Source: Sphingomonas parva (ex Maeng et al. 2020) (GTDB lineage: Bacteria > Pseudomonadota > Alphaproteobacteria > Sphingomonadales > Sphingomonadaceae). Taken from it: a stretch of 46,910 bases of DNA. This document shows, piece by piece, positions 18,501 to 25,867 of the stretch (position 1 is its first letter; each line of letters begins with the position of its first letter). The notes beneath the pieces are model-generated. The model saw nothing but the letters and a program-made list of their open reading frames with translations, did not search any database and was not told the DNA's origin. The stretch spans positions 1 through 46,910 of the forward strand of contig NZ_SPDV01000027.1 of assembly GCF_004564275.1 (NCBI RefSeq). Reading direction: 5' to 3'. The translations under genes and the position numbers were made by a program.

Positions 18501-18624
18501 CGAGCCGTTTACGGAGGCGCTCACCGCTTTCTTCATGATCGGCTCAGGCATACCGCCGATTGAGCAGCTGGTCACATCTTTCGAGCTTGTTGGCCGTTAC
18601 TCCTTCCGTTCGTGCTTCGGTTAA
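15544..18624 (+). CDS. GcrA-like DNA-binding domain fused to KAP P-loop NTPase
   Basis: A 1026-aa protein of unusual build. Residues 16-58 (LWTEERTGRLTELWAQGL, then EIGIRRNAVIGKAHTLGL) match the GcrA helix-turn-helix, including the W-T-x-E-R start and RNAVIGK-x-H-x-LGL end. Residues about 90-260 are helical, with NLSHLFVALLLTPSG slightly like a Clp-N repeat. A KAP-type NTPase follows: Walker A GVFGPWGSGKSTLL (325-338), two membrane segments inserted in the domain (about 549-572 and 580-602), a charged coiled-coil-like stretch (about 615-660), and Walker B IIIYIDDLDRC (718-728) followed by VVEVLEAVHLLL and AVDPQWL, as in KAP proteins. KAP NTPases include the phage T7 exclusion protein PifA. 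GcrA normally works with sigma70 at CcrM-methylated GANTC sites. It sits between the rtcR remnant and intact rtcR, alone. A GATTC site overlaps codons 3-4. Function is inferred as defence. Confidence 0.85.
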   Translation: MADSIGPNSDSDQSSLWTEERTGRLTELWAQGLTAAEIAREIGIRRNAVIGKAHTLGLESRALADALTPDPKDPIISLGRSSVSSLDILDWFWPDSETPYLASPFDAIFEVAADIISAHDSEQAVVIQAAEFIDAALAFALEGSSPSSIGSLLKSYEIMPSPRAMDAVRAYRAAPPGLPAVRPIIGWEIVDILRAAASIRRRVDRKPSAINLSHLFVALLLTPSGQAGLRSLDQLTRGIDPFRQLALAIADELARTKKSPYREPWESVRGGLEAIREFAPSRFDRAGYSSDRVRAGQDVFGASVDARALADIILLRAAEPPLAIGVFGPWGSGKSTLLAELKTEIREQALAERAALANGVSASDEIARVSGVLQLEFNAWTFADSANLWASMTAELFDQIAAGGIENAETHGGRHGAELVNIVANRTAKELELLRAATGYTAVQEEKIAESRRLIAVAESSAKLSLIGAAADTAQALLGPERKPDDKDKFAAKANSPEETALEIVRSGVLAGEKPEERIRRYAEASTSIARWFYASRDYLRGGTSWMRRTLISASVVVTIATVYVLVFGSPVALPSHGQLALILIAVVGWVASILSFGLPALRVVSLFHAKMLERRRQAREDLAKAKEALSAGERELAASKSQADKSKAFVDHYRRVAEGGSPAPALLLDFLLRESTDVATVRANLGLLSTVRKCFEQLNSVISAMREKREADLIERIIIYIDDLDRCPEKQVVEVLEAVHLLLAFPCFVVVVAVDPQWLKLSLEKQYDQLSRLSGPSAADYLEKIFQIPFWIRPIRGRSDDPAATGRYRRYVRDLLGQAAIDAQDFNPLAENENPHVRTISGFRPLPPEAPEVEPAVARSRLRLDAIEIVFFEAMAPLAAKSPRAVKRMANLYRLIRAGLTDDRRRTFLDAKRRDRAPTYATVQFALACEVGLPQATVEAIAAALPLAKPDDWGDILTACSTEHILSPDSSLAPLLAALRDGNAVEPFTEALTAFFMIGSGIPPIEQLVTSFELVGRYSFRSCFG

Positions 18625-18927
18625 GGCTCGGGTCCAGCCCACTGGCGTGATCACTGAAGCCAAAAAGCCATCGATCGAAGAAGGTGGCGATTCCGACGAT
18701 CGACAACCTGAAACGTATGGTTGGAAAACGTCCATTTTGTACGGAGGCAGCCGCACTAGCGGGCGGCCTCCTCCTGGCGGGCGAAGTTCGTGCCCGACTG
18801 GCTGGGATTGGGTCCGTAATTGTCCACTCATTGGACTGCCTTCCTACGTCAACGCTCTCCGGTTGATGGCTTCAGGCTCACAGTCGGCTCTCAGCCAATT
18901 GCAGCCTTTTCTCGCCCCATCCACCCC
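18625..18927. other. Gap between the KAP gene and the rtcR end
   Basis: About 300 bp between two convergent genes. A GTG-started 60-codon frame at 18684-18866 (VAIPTIDNLKRMVGKRPFC) follows a GAAGAAGG purine run and has some protein-like character, but its length and lack of known relatives make it unsafe to call. No terminator with a clear U-tract was seen. Confidence 0.35.
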
Positions 18928-20541
18928 TCACTCCCGCACCCGCCGCCACTCCAGCCCGTACCGCTGCAGATATTTCCGCAGCCGATCCGCGTCGTTCGCG
19001 CTCGCCCGCCGCGTGCGCGAGGCGCTGAACAAAGCCCGACCCGCCTCCGAGAGCGAGCGGCTGCGCCGGCACACCCGCACCACCTCGGCGAGCTGGACAC
19101 GGTCGAACGGGTCGATCGCCGCCAGCGCCTCGGCGCCGAGCAGCGCCTCGAGCGCGTCCGCCTCCGCACCCGCCGCACCCGCATGGCGACCTTCGCCTCC
19201 GCCCCAGAACCGCTGCAGCCGCGCCTTCTCGGCCTCGACGGTGGCGACGTCGATCCGGCCGGCGGGGGCGAAGGTCGCCATGCGGGTGACGCTGGCGGCG
19301 AGGTCGCGGAAATTGCCGGTCCAGGCGGCGTCGGGGGCGGTCGCGAAATCGAGGAAGGCGCGGCGCGCCTCCTTGTTGAAGCCGACGCGGGCGCCCTCGC
19401 GCTCGGCGAAGCGGTCGAGCTCGTAGTCGAGGTTGGGGGCGATGTCCTCGCGCCGGTCGCGCAGCGCCGGCAGCTCGAAGGTCCAGAGGTTGAGGCGGGC
19501 GAACAGATCGTCGCGGAACGCGCCCGCGGCGACGGCGCCGCCGAGTTCCTTGTTGGTGCCGGCGATCAGCTGGAAGTCGGAACCCACCTCCTTGTCGGCG
19601 CCGACGGGGAGGAAGCGCTTCTCCTCGATGGCGCGCAGGATCATCGCCTGCTCGTCGAGGCCGAGCTCGCCGATCTCGTCGAGGAACAGGACGCCCTTGT
19701 CGGCGGTGCGCAGCAGGCCGGGCCGGTCGGCGGCGGCGCCGGTGAACGCGCCCTTCCGGTGCCCGAACAGCGCCGACATCGCGCCGTCGCCCCTCAGCGT
19801 CGCGCAATTGACCTCGACGAACGGGCCGGAGACCTGGTGCTTCGCCCGCTTCAATTCGTAGATCTTGCGGGCGAGCTGCGACTTGCCGGCGCCGGTCGGC
19901 CCCATCAGCAGCATCGGCGCGCGTGAGCGGACCGCGACCTGCTCGATCTCGTCGATCATCCGGTTGAACGCGGGGTTGCGCGTCTCGATGCCCGACTTGA
20001 GGAACGAGCTGCCCTCCGCCGCCGCCGCGGCGAAGCGGGTGGCGATGCTGTCGTAGCGCGACAGATCGAGGTCGATCGCGCTCCATTTGCCGGCGGCGGC
20101 GCCCTCGGCCGGGCGCGACGGATTGGTCTGCAGCAGCCGGCCGGGCAGGTAGCGCGCCTCGGTGAGCAGGAACAGGCAGATCTGGGCGACGTGGGTGCCG
20201 GTGGTGATGTGGATCAGATAATCCTCGGCCTCCGGATCGAAGCGATAGGCGCGGGCGAAATCGAGCAACTTCCCATAGACCTCCTCGAAGTCCCAGGGAT
20301 CGGCGAAGTCGAGCCGGCGGAGGTTGACCTCGGTCTCGGGCGAGACTCCGGCGATGTCGGCGCGGACATGTTTCGCCAGCCCCTCGTGCTGGCCGCCGTG
20401 GATCAGCTCGAGCCGGTCGACGCGCAGATCCTCGTGCATGCACAGGCCGACGGTCGGCCGCCACTTGTTCCAGCGCTCCGGGCCCTGCCTGCTCGCGTCG
20501 AGGGTGGAGCCGAGGAAGCCGATCACGACATTGGGTCTCAT
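18928..20541 (-). CDS. rtcR: RtcR, sigma54-dependent activator of RNA repair
   Basis: A 537-aa RtcR. The N-terminal ~180 residues ([50 protein letters not shown]) are the CARF-like sensory domain. The AAA+ domain follows with Walker A GPTGAGKS (about 212-219), [11 protein letters not shown] (the sigma54-contacting GAFTGA loop, about 263-268), Walker [15 protein letters not shown] and the arginine-finger region [10 protein letters not shown]. The C-terminus is a helical DNA-binding region ending [12 protein letters not shown]. It activates rtcBA transcription when RNA damage products appear; in other bacteria tRNA fragments are implicated. The ATG at 20541 gives the standard length; the frame is open far upstream but through repeat DNA. 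Divergent from rtcB, with a sigma54 promoter in between. Its 3' end borders the defence genes. Confidence 0.95.
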   Translation of the reverse strand: MRPNVVIGFLGSTLDASRQGPERWNKWRPTVGLCMHEDLRVDRLELIHGGQHEGLAKHVRADIAGVSPETEVNLRRLDFADPWDFEEVYGKLLDFARAYRFDPEAEDYLIHITTGTHVAQICLFLLTEARYLPGRLLQTNPSRPAEGAAAGKWSAIDLDLSRYDSIATRFAAAAAEGSSFLKSGIETRNPAFNRMIDEIEQVAVRSRAPMLLMGPTGAGKSQLARKIYELKRAKHQVSGPFVEVNCATLRGDGAMSALFGHRKGAFTGAAADRPGLLRTADKGVLFLDEIGELGLDEQAMILRAIEEKRFLPVGADKEVGSDFQLIAGTNKELGGAVAAGAFRDDLFARLNLWTFELPALRDRREDIAPNLDYELDRFAEREGARVGFNKEARRAFLDFATAPDAAWTGNFRDLAASVTRMATFAPAGRIDVATVEAEKARLQRFWGGGEGRHAGAAGAEADALEALLGAEALAAIDPFDRVQLAEVVRVCRRSRSLSEAGRALFSASRTRRASANDADRLRKYLQRYGLEWRRVRE

Positions 20542-20689
20542 CCTTATACGATGAGATAGATTGCTAGACGTGTCGATAGGGATTCGGCGGGCGCTGCGCG
20601 GGTGACGCTGGAGGGCTGTTGCAGCGGGGCGGAGAATTTCCCACGTGAGAACAAGGCGTTGCGACTTTTCTGCAGCACGCGCAGGTAAA

Positions 20690-20706
20690 CTGGCACGGCC
20701 TCTGCA
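20690..20706 (+). promoter_or_regulatory. Sigma54 (-24/-12) promoter of rtcBA
   Basis: TGGCACG, four bases, CTGCA fits the sigma54 consensus (YTGGCACG-R-N3-TTGCW) with one mismatch, and the GG and GC dinucleotides have the required spacing. It points towards rtcB, about 650 bp away, and lies about 150 bp in front of the divergent rtcR start, where RtcR would bind upstream. Transcription should start near 20717. Confidence 0.85.
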
Positions 20707-20746
20707 CTGTATTTTCCGTCGGACGGATCGTGTCGCCGCCCGACAA

Positions 20747-21250
20747 AGCGGCGGGGCGGCTGGAATGGGCCGGCCGCCCCAAAGGATTGTGGTGATGCGA
20801 GGCGTGGCTCTGGCGATCCCCTGCTCGTCATTCCGGCGGAAGCCGGAATCCCGTGGAGGAGGGGTCGTGAGGGTCGTGGAGCGCTCCATGAGCGCTTCTG
20901 CCTTTCCGGCCCGAGATTCCGGCCTTCGCCGGAATGACGGGTGCGGGGAGAGGCGCTGGCGGAGCGGGAGCGGCGGGGCGGCTGGAATGGGCCAGCCGCC
21001 CCAAAGGATTGCAGTGATGCCGGTGAGCGCGCGGGTGCGGCCTGGATTCCAACACCAAGGTCCGCTGGTTCGACTCCAGCCACCGGTGCCACCGCGCTTG
21101 CCTGCTCGTCATTCCGGCGGAAGCCGGAATCTCGTGGCGAAGGAGTCCCGAGGGTCGTGGAGCGCTCCATTGGCGCTTCTGTCCTTCCGACCCGAGATCC
21201 CGGCGTTCGCCGGAATGACGGGTGAGGGGAGAGGCGCTGACGGGGCGGGA
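20747..21250. repeat. Tandemly duplicated leader unit with palindromic hairpins
   Basis: Two direct copies of one unit, about 20747-20968 and 20969-21250. Each starts with GGGGCGGCTGGAATGGGCC and its closing GCCGCCCC (a hairpin), continues AAAGGATTG-x-x-GTGATG, and contains the pair TCATTCCGGCGGAAGCCGG and CGCCGGAATGACGGGTG around GGGTCGTGGAGCGCTCCAT. The second copy is longer by roughly 60-70 bp because it carries the tRNA-like element. A further small palindrome (ATACCGGCCTTCGCCGGTAT) is at 21293-21313, just before rtcB. Confidence 0.8.
21019..21091 (+). ncRNA. tRNA-like RNA element in the rtcBA leader
   Basis: A 73-nt element with a tRNA outline. GCCGGTG (21019-21025) pairs with CACCGGT (21081-21087) over seven base pairs, one of them G-U; G and CCA follow. 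A perfect T arm is present: GCTGG, loop TTCGACT, CCAGC (21064-21080). The anticodon region is not normal: GGCCT pairs with AGGTC, extended by GG/CC across a bulged A, around a 9-base loop ATTCCAACA. The D arm is minimal. It is therefore a tRNA mimic or pseudo-tRNA, not a working tRNA. It is on the same strand as, and inside, the predicted sigma54 transcript upstream of rtcB. Y-RNA-like tRNA mimics accompany rtcBA in some other bacteria. Here a role as RtcB/RtcA substrate, CCA-enzyme target or RtcR ligand is inference. Confidence 0.75.
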
Positions 21251-21352
21251 TGGCAAGCGCCCTCCATCGGCGCCTGGACGAGCCCTCCACGAGATACCGG
21301 CCTTCGCCGGTATGACGAATTTGGATAATAGGGATCATTGAAGGAGGGCCCG

Positions 21353-22576
21353 ATGGCCGAGAGTTTCGAGATGATGGCGGTCGAGGGCGGCGCGCCGGTG
21401 AAGATGTGGACCAGGGGGGTCGCGGTCGATCCGAAGGCGCGCGAGCAGCTCTCGCGCGCGGCGAAGATGCCGTTCATCTTCAGGCACGTCGCGGCGATGC
21501 CGGACGTCCATGTCGGGATCGGCGCGACCGTCGGATCGGTGATCCCGACCCGCGGCGCGGTGATCCCGGCGGCGGTCGGGGTCGACATCGGCTGCGGCAT
21601 GATGGCGGCGAGGACCTCGCTCCACGCCTCGGACCTTCCGGACAATCTGGAAGGGGTGCGCCGGGCGATCGAGCAGGCGGTGCCGCACGGGCGCGACGTC
21701 GGGCGCGGCAAGCGCGACAAGGGCAGCTGGGGCGACCCGCCGCCGGAGATCGTCTCCGCCTGGGCGACCCTGGCCGAGAGGTTCAAGCGGATCACCGACA
21801 AGTACCCGAAGCTCCAGAACACGAACAACCTCGTGCATCTGGGGACGCTGGGGACCGGCAACCACTTCATCGAGCTCTGCCTCGACGAGGCGGACCAGGT
21901 GTGGGTGATGCTCCATTCGGGCTCGCGCGGCGTCGGCAACGCGATCGGCACCTTCTTCATCGCCCTGGCGAAGGAGGACATGCGCAAGTGGTTCGTCAAT
22001 CTGCCGGACGAGGACCTCGCCTATTTCACCGAGGGGACCGACCATTTCGACGATTATGTCGAGGCGGTCGGCTGGGCGCAGGACTTCGCGGCGCTGAACC
22101 GGCGGATGATGATGACCAACACGATCCGCGCGATCCGGTCGGTCATCGCCAAGCCGTTCGAGGCGGAGCTGGAGGCGATCAACTGCCACCACAATTACGT
22201 CCGCAAGGAGCGCCATTTCGGCGAGGACGTGCTGGTCACCCGCAAGGGGGCGGTGCGCGCGGCCGAGGGGGTGATGGGGATCATCCCGGGCTCGATGGGG
22301 GCGAAGAGCTTCATCGTCCGCGGCCGCGGCAACAGGGAGTCGTTCGACAGCTGTAGCCACGGCGCCGGACGATTGATGTCGCGGACCGAGGCGAAGAAGC
22401 GCTTCACCCTCGACGATCACGTCCTCGCCACCGAGGGCGTCGAATGCCGCAAGGACGCGGGCGTGATCGACGAGACCCCGGCGGCCTACAAGCCGATCGA
22501 GGCGGTGATGGCGGCCCAGGCCGATCTGGTCGAGGTGGTCCACACCCTGAAGCAGGTGGTGTGCGTGAAGGGGTGA
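21353..22576 (+). CDS. rtcB: RNA-splicing ligase RtcB
   Basis: A 407-aa RtcB, the GTP- and Mn2+-dependent ligase that joins 2',3'-cyclic-phosphate (via 3'-phosphate) and 5'-OH RNA ends. Visible signatures: AAMPDVHVGIGATVGSVIPT, VGVDIGCGMMAART (metal-binding Asp and Cys), GTLGTGNHFIEL, MLHSGSRGVGN, INCHHNYVRKERHFGE, IIPGSMGAKSFIVRG, and SCSHGAGRLMSR, whose His is the guanylylated nucleophile. The length equals that of the E. coli enzyme. The start is the ATG at 21353, five bases after AAGGAGGG; the frame also opens with a TTG 15 bp upstream, which would overlap the ribosome-binding site. It is followed by rtcA on the same strand after a 351-bp palindrome-rich gap and should be expressed from the sigma54 promoter. 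Confidence 0.97.
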   Translation: MAESFEMMAVEGGAPVKMWTRGVAVDPKAREQLSRAAKMPFIFRHVAAMPDVHVGIGATVGSVIPTRGAVIPAAVGVDIGCGMMAARTSLHASDLPDNLEGVRRAIEQAVPHGRDVGRGKRDKGSWGDPPPEIVSAWATLAERFKRITDKYPKLQNTNNLVHLGTLGTGNHFIELCLDEADQVWVMLHSGSRGVGNAIGTFFIALAKEDMRKWFVNLPDEDLAYFTEGTDHFDDYVEAVGWAQDFAALNRRMMMTNTIRAIRSVIAKPFEAELEAINCHHNYVRKERHFGEDVLVTRKGAVRAAEGVMGIIPGSMGAKSFIVRGRGNRESFDSCSHGAGRLMSRTEAKKRFTLDDHVLATEGVECRKDAGVIDETPAAYKPIEAVMAAQADLVEVVHTLKQVVCVKG

Positions 22577-22927
22577 GGGGACCAGGAGCAGCATGCCGGG
22601 GGCATGCTGCGGCCGGGTCACCGCCCTGGCGCGCAGCGGCGGGGGCGGAGCGCCTCGAGCGCGTTCGATCACATGGTGAGGGGAAGCGAACGCTCCGCCT
22701 CGATGGCGGAGCGGGCGCTCTTCGAGCCCCAGTCACCCTCACCAACCTCCGCTAGGCGGCAGAGCCGCCAAGCTCCGGTATCCTCTCCCCTCAAGGGAGA
22801 GGGCGGCGATCGCCGGAGGCGGACGGAGAGTTGTAGTGGCAGCGCGCCAGCGCGAGCTCTCCGTCGCCGGCCCACCCCTCTTATCCCCTCCCGCAAGCGG
22901 GAGGGGAGGGAATCAGAAAGTGAGACA
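22577..22927. repeat. Palindrome-rich gap between rtcB and rtcA
   Basis: Contains GCATGCCGGGGGCATGC, CTCTCCCCTCAAGGGAGAG and CCCCTCCCGCAAGCGGGAGG as separate hairpin-forming palindromes, plus loosely complementary longer arms. No ORF of note. The hairpins could stop transcription or protect the rtcB transcript 3' end, which would lower rtcA expression relative to rtcB. Confidence 0.65.
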
Positions 22928-23947
22928 ATGATCATCATCGACGGCTCGGAAGGCGAGGGGGGAGGGCAAATGCTGCGCACGGCGCTGTCGCTGTCGCTCG
23001 TCACCGGCAAGGCCTTCCGGATCGACAACATCCGCGCCAACCGGTCGAAGCCGGGGGTGATGCGCCAGCACGTCACCGCGGTCGAGGCGGCGTGCGCGAT
23101 CGGCGGGGCCGAGTGCGACGAGCTCGCGGTCGGCGCCTCGACGCTGAGCTTCGCGCCGGGCCGGGTAACGCCCGGCGAATACCATTTCTCGGTCGGCACC
23201 GCCGGCAGCACCAGCCTGGTGCTGCAGACCCTGTTGCCGCCGCTGATCCTGGCCGACGCGCCGTCGCGGCTGGTGCTCGAGGGCGGCACGCACAACATCC
23301 ACGCGCCGCCGTTCGATTTCCTGGAGCGCGTGTTCCTGCCGGTGCTCAACCGGATGGGGCCGAGCGTGACCGCGCGGCTGGTGCGGCCGGGCTTCTACCC
23401 GGCCGGCGGCGGGCGGATCGAGGTCGACATTTTGCCGTGCGCGCGGCTGCGGCCGATCGAGCTGGTCGAGCGCGGCGCGCTTCGCCGGGTCGAGGCGCGG
23501 GTGCTGATCGCGGCGCTGCCGCGCGAGATCGCCGAGCGCGAGCTCGCCGAGGTCGAGAAGCACCTGGGCTGGCCCGACGCGGCGCGGCGGATCGAGCCGC
23601 TGCCGGAGCGCACCGGGCCGGGCAACATCCTGATGCTCGAGGCGCAGTTCGAGCAGGTCGGCGAATTGGTCAGCGGCTTCGGCAAATTGGGCGTGCCGGC
23701 GCAGGTGCTTGCGGCCAAGGCGGCGAAGAGGATGGCCGGCTATCTCGCCGGCGCGGCGGCGGCGGGCCCCTATCTCGCCGACCAGTTGCTGCTGCCTCTC
23801 GCGCTCGCCGGCGGCGGGTGCTTCACCACGGTCAAGCCGTCGCAGCACAGCCTGACCGGCGCCGACGTGATTTCCCGCTTCCTCGACGTCAAGATCGCGT
23901 TCGAGGAACGGGAGCGCGACCATCTGGTGACGGTGGCGGCGGCGTAG
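22928..23947 (+). CDS. rtcA: RNA 3'-terminal phosphate cyclase RtcA
   Basis: A 339-aa RtcA, which uses ATP to turn RNA 3'-phosphate ends into 2',3'-cyclic phosphates, via a covalent AMP-histidine. Family signatures: IIIDGSEGEGGGQMLRTALSLS at the N-terminus, NIRANRSKPGVMRQHVTAVEAA, VGTAGSTSLVLQTLLPPL, GTHNIHAPPFDFLERVFLPVL, GFYPAGGGRIEV, and near the C-terminus LADQLLLPLALAGGG with FTTVKPSQHSLTGADVI, which contains the nucleophile His. The length is normal for the family. A GAAAGTGAGACA ribosome-binding region precedes the ATG. With rtcB and rtcR it completes the RNA-repair module; no rsr/Ro60 gene is present here. Confidence 0.97.
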   Translation: MIIIDGSEGEGGGQMLRTALSLSLVTGKAFRIDNIRANRSKPGVMRQHVTAVEAACAIGGAECDELAVGASTLSFAPGRVTPGEYHFSVGTAGSTSLVLQTLLPPLILADAPSRLVLEGGTHNIHAPPFDFLERVFLPVLNRMGPSVTARLVRPGFYPAGGGRIEVDILPCARLRPIELVERGALRRVEARVLIAALPREIAERELAEVEKHLGWPDAARRIEPLPERTGPGNILMLEAQFEQVGELVSGFGKLGVPAQVLAAKAAKRMAGYLAGAAAAGPYLADQLLLPLALAGGGCFTTVKPSQHSLTGADVISRFLDVKIAFEERERDHLVTVAAA

Positions 23948-23956
23948 GGGCGGTCC

Positions 23957-24295
23957 AATCCCTCCCTGTGAGACGAAGCCTCATGAGGAGGGGGATGCGC
24001 AGGTCGCCATGCCCCCCGGCATGGCGAGCGGCTGCCGGGGGCAGCCCCGACCTGCACATCGTGAACCGCTTTGGAGGGGCCGAGAGCGCGTCTCACTCTG
24101 CCCGGCCCCTCCACCATGCGCGGGTGCGAACTGCTCGCAGCAGTTCGCAGTCGTGCCGGGGGCGCGACGGCCGGCTCATTTCGGCCGACGGCTGCTCCGC
24201 AGCCGGTTCCGGCGCTCGGCAAGCCCCCGGCCTGCCGACCCGCCTCTACCCCCCTCCAACCCCTCCCCATCGCCTCCGGCGACAAGTAGGAATAG
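23957..24295. repeat. Palindromic intergenic element, copy 3 (mosaic)
   Basis: Starts AATCCCTCCCTGTGAG and carries the same modules as the copy at 2485: GTCGTGCCGGGGGC, GGCTGCTCCGCAGCC, GGCCCCTCCACC. The closing arm is degenerate (CGACAAGTAGGAAT). It fills the convergent gap after rtcA. Confidence 0.7.
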
Positions 24296-24331
24296 GCCGG
24301 ATCGCTCTCGCCGCGGCTCCCGACGCCGCGG

Positions 24332-24754
24332 CTAGAGCCGGCCCTCGGCGACCATTTGGTACAGTCCGCGGATGAGCAGCAGCCCGATCACGCCGATCGC
24401 CAGGATCAGGCCGGCGCGCCAATTGTCATTGGCCAGCTCGACGCCCTCCGGCAGCACGTCGGCGCTTTCGATCCACGCCGTCCGGAACTCCGAGTGCCAC
24501 CAGAGGAAGGCGACGAGGGACGCGACGGCGGTGCCGAGGAGCAGGGCCCAGGCCCTGTCTGGCGGCGCCAACGTGGCGAGCAGGATCGCGACCGCGACGA
24601 AGGCCGGTACCACCGTCCAGGTCGCCCGCGCGGTGGGCGGGGCGCGCAGCGCCACGAAGAAGTGGAGGAACCAGGTGACGATGGCGAGCAACGCGAGCGG
24701 CACTGCCACGGCACCCGCGCTAAGCAGCATCACGGTTTCGATGATCCCTTCCAT
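24332..24754 (-). CDS. Small membrane protein of unknown function
   Basis: A 140-aa protein with four predicted membrane helices: ETVMLLSAGAVAVPLALLAIVTWFLHFF, WTVVPAFVAVAILLATLA, WALLLGTAVASLVAFLWW and AGLILAIGVIGLLLIRGLYQ. No catalytic motif was recognised. A GGGGGAGGGAGAC ribosome-binding site lies directly before the ATG, which makes the start secure. A frame extending further upstream has no ribosome-binding site. Neighbouring minus-strand gene (24820-25452) is a secreted protein, possibly in the same transcript (65-bp gap). Confidence 0.65.
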   Translation of the reverse strand: MEGIIETVMLLSAGAVAVPLALLAIVTWFLHFFVALRAPPTARATWTVVPAFVAVAILLATLAPPDRAWALLLGTAVASLVAFLWWHSEFRTAWIESADVLPEGVELANDNWRAGLILAIGVIGLLLIRGLYQMVAEGRL

Positions 24755-24819
24755 GTCTCCCTCCCCCAGAAGAGCCCTGCACGATCCTTTCTGTCCGGCC
24801 CCCGCGGCGCAAGCCGCCC

Positions 24820-25452
24820 TCAGATCGTGAAGTCGCGCGGTGCCGTCTCGTCCTCGTCGCGGCGGGCGTCCGACAGGGCGCGGGCGCGGCCCAGCGCCTC
24901 GACGCCGCCGGCCAGCGAGAAGCGCGCCACGTTGAAGCGTCCCGATTCGAGCGGGACGGCGAAGCCGATCTCGCCTCCGGACTTGATCGCGCCGACCAGT
25001 GTGTCGGTCGGGCCCGCGGTCAGCAGCGGCGACCCGTCGACCAGGATGCATTGCAGGTCGAATGTATCGGAGCCGTTCCTGCTGTTCATCATCGCCGGAT
25101 AGGCGTGGCCGTCCTCGCAGGCCAGCTGGACGTCGAGATAGAAGATGCAGCCGTCGCGGCAGATCAGGCCGAACTCCGAGTGGCTCGCATTCTCGGTGTA
25201 GGCGAAGACGTAGGGATCGGCATGGCCGACTGTCCAGTCCTCATAAGCGGCAACCACCTGCGGGTCGCGGGTTCGGTCCGACTCGGCCGGCGGGGAGGGG
25301 GGTCGCACCGCCGGCGGCGGAGTCGTGGTGATGATGAGAGGCGGGGAAGGCGTGCGCACCAGCGGCGGAGGATCCTTCGGCTTGCCGCGCGGGGCCGCTG
25401 CGGCCTGGGTGGCGAGACACGCCAGAAGCAACAAGAGGGCTGCGCTGCGCAT
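24820..25452 (-). CDS. Secreted hypothetical protein with Pro-rich linker
   Basis: A 210-aa product with a clear signal peptide (MRSAALLLLLACLATQAAAA), then a Pro/Thr-rich linker of about 35 residues (LVRTPSPPLIITTTPPPAVR). The folded part has four cysteines in two pairs (LICRDGCIFYLDVQLACEDG and DLQCILVD), suggesting disulfides in the periplasm. Acidic and charged residues end the protein (DARRDEDETAPRDFTI). No family recognised; the segment after the linker looks like a DUF-type beta domain. The ATG follows GCAGGAGAAGGACC, a good ribosome-binding site. Confidence 0.7.
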   Translation of the reverse strand: MRSAALLLLLACLATQAAAAPRGKPKDPPPLVRTPSPPLIITTTPPPAVRPPSPPAESDRTRDPQVVAAYEDWTVGHADPYVFAYTENASHSEFGLICRDGCIFYLDVQLACEDGHAYPAMMNSRNGSDTFDLQCILVDGSPLLTAGPTDTLVGAIKSGGEIGFAVPLESGRFNVARFSLAGGVEALGRARALSDARRDEDETAPRDFTI

Positions 25453-25542
25453 GGTCCTTCTCCTGCCGAAAGGGAGAACATAACATGAAAATGGGCGCTG
25501 GCTAAGCGGGAAGTGAGCGGGCGTTTGGCGTAGTGCTGCCGT

Positions 25543-25866
25543 AATCCTCCCTGTCCGCGAAGCGGATGGGGAGGGGGACCGCGTGAAACGCGGTGGAGGG
25601 GCAAAGGGCGCGCCTTACTCCCACCCGGCCCCTCCACCATGAACGGGTGCAGGCTGCCCCGCAGCCTGCAGTCGTGCCGGGGGCACGACGGCCCGTTCAT
25701 TTCGGCCGACGGCCGCTCCGCGGCCGGCTCCGGCGCTCGGCATGCCATCAGCAGGTGGACAGTGCCCCGCACTGTCCAGCCATGCCGGGGGCATGGCGAA
25801 CCTGCTGATCATGCCGACCCGCCTACACCCCCCTCACCATGAGGCTTCGCCTCACAGGGAGGATTG
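25543..25866. repeat. Palindromic intergenic element, copy 4 (mosaic)
   Basis: Outer arms AATCCTCCCTGTCCGCG and CACAGGGAGGATT; inner modules GCAGGCTGCCCCGCAGCCTGC, GTCGTGCCGGGGGCACGAC, GGCCGCTCCGCGGCC and CATGCCGGGGGCATG. The element lies between two divergent genes and ends right where the XRE-operon operators begin. Confidence 0.75.
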
Positions 25867-25867
25867 T

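Noticed and set aside
18684-18866. 60-aa small protein downstream of the KAP gene
   Set aside because: Plausible ribosome-binding run but too short and without recognisable relatives; mentioned only in the gap entry.
21019-21091. Functional tRNA gene
   Set aside because: No 7-base anticodon loop on a regular 5-bp stem, and no proper D loop; called a tRNA-like element instead.
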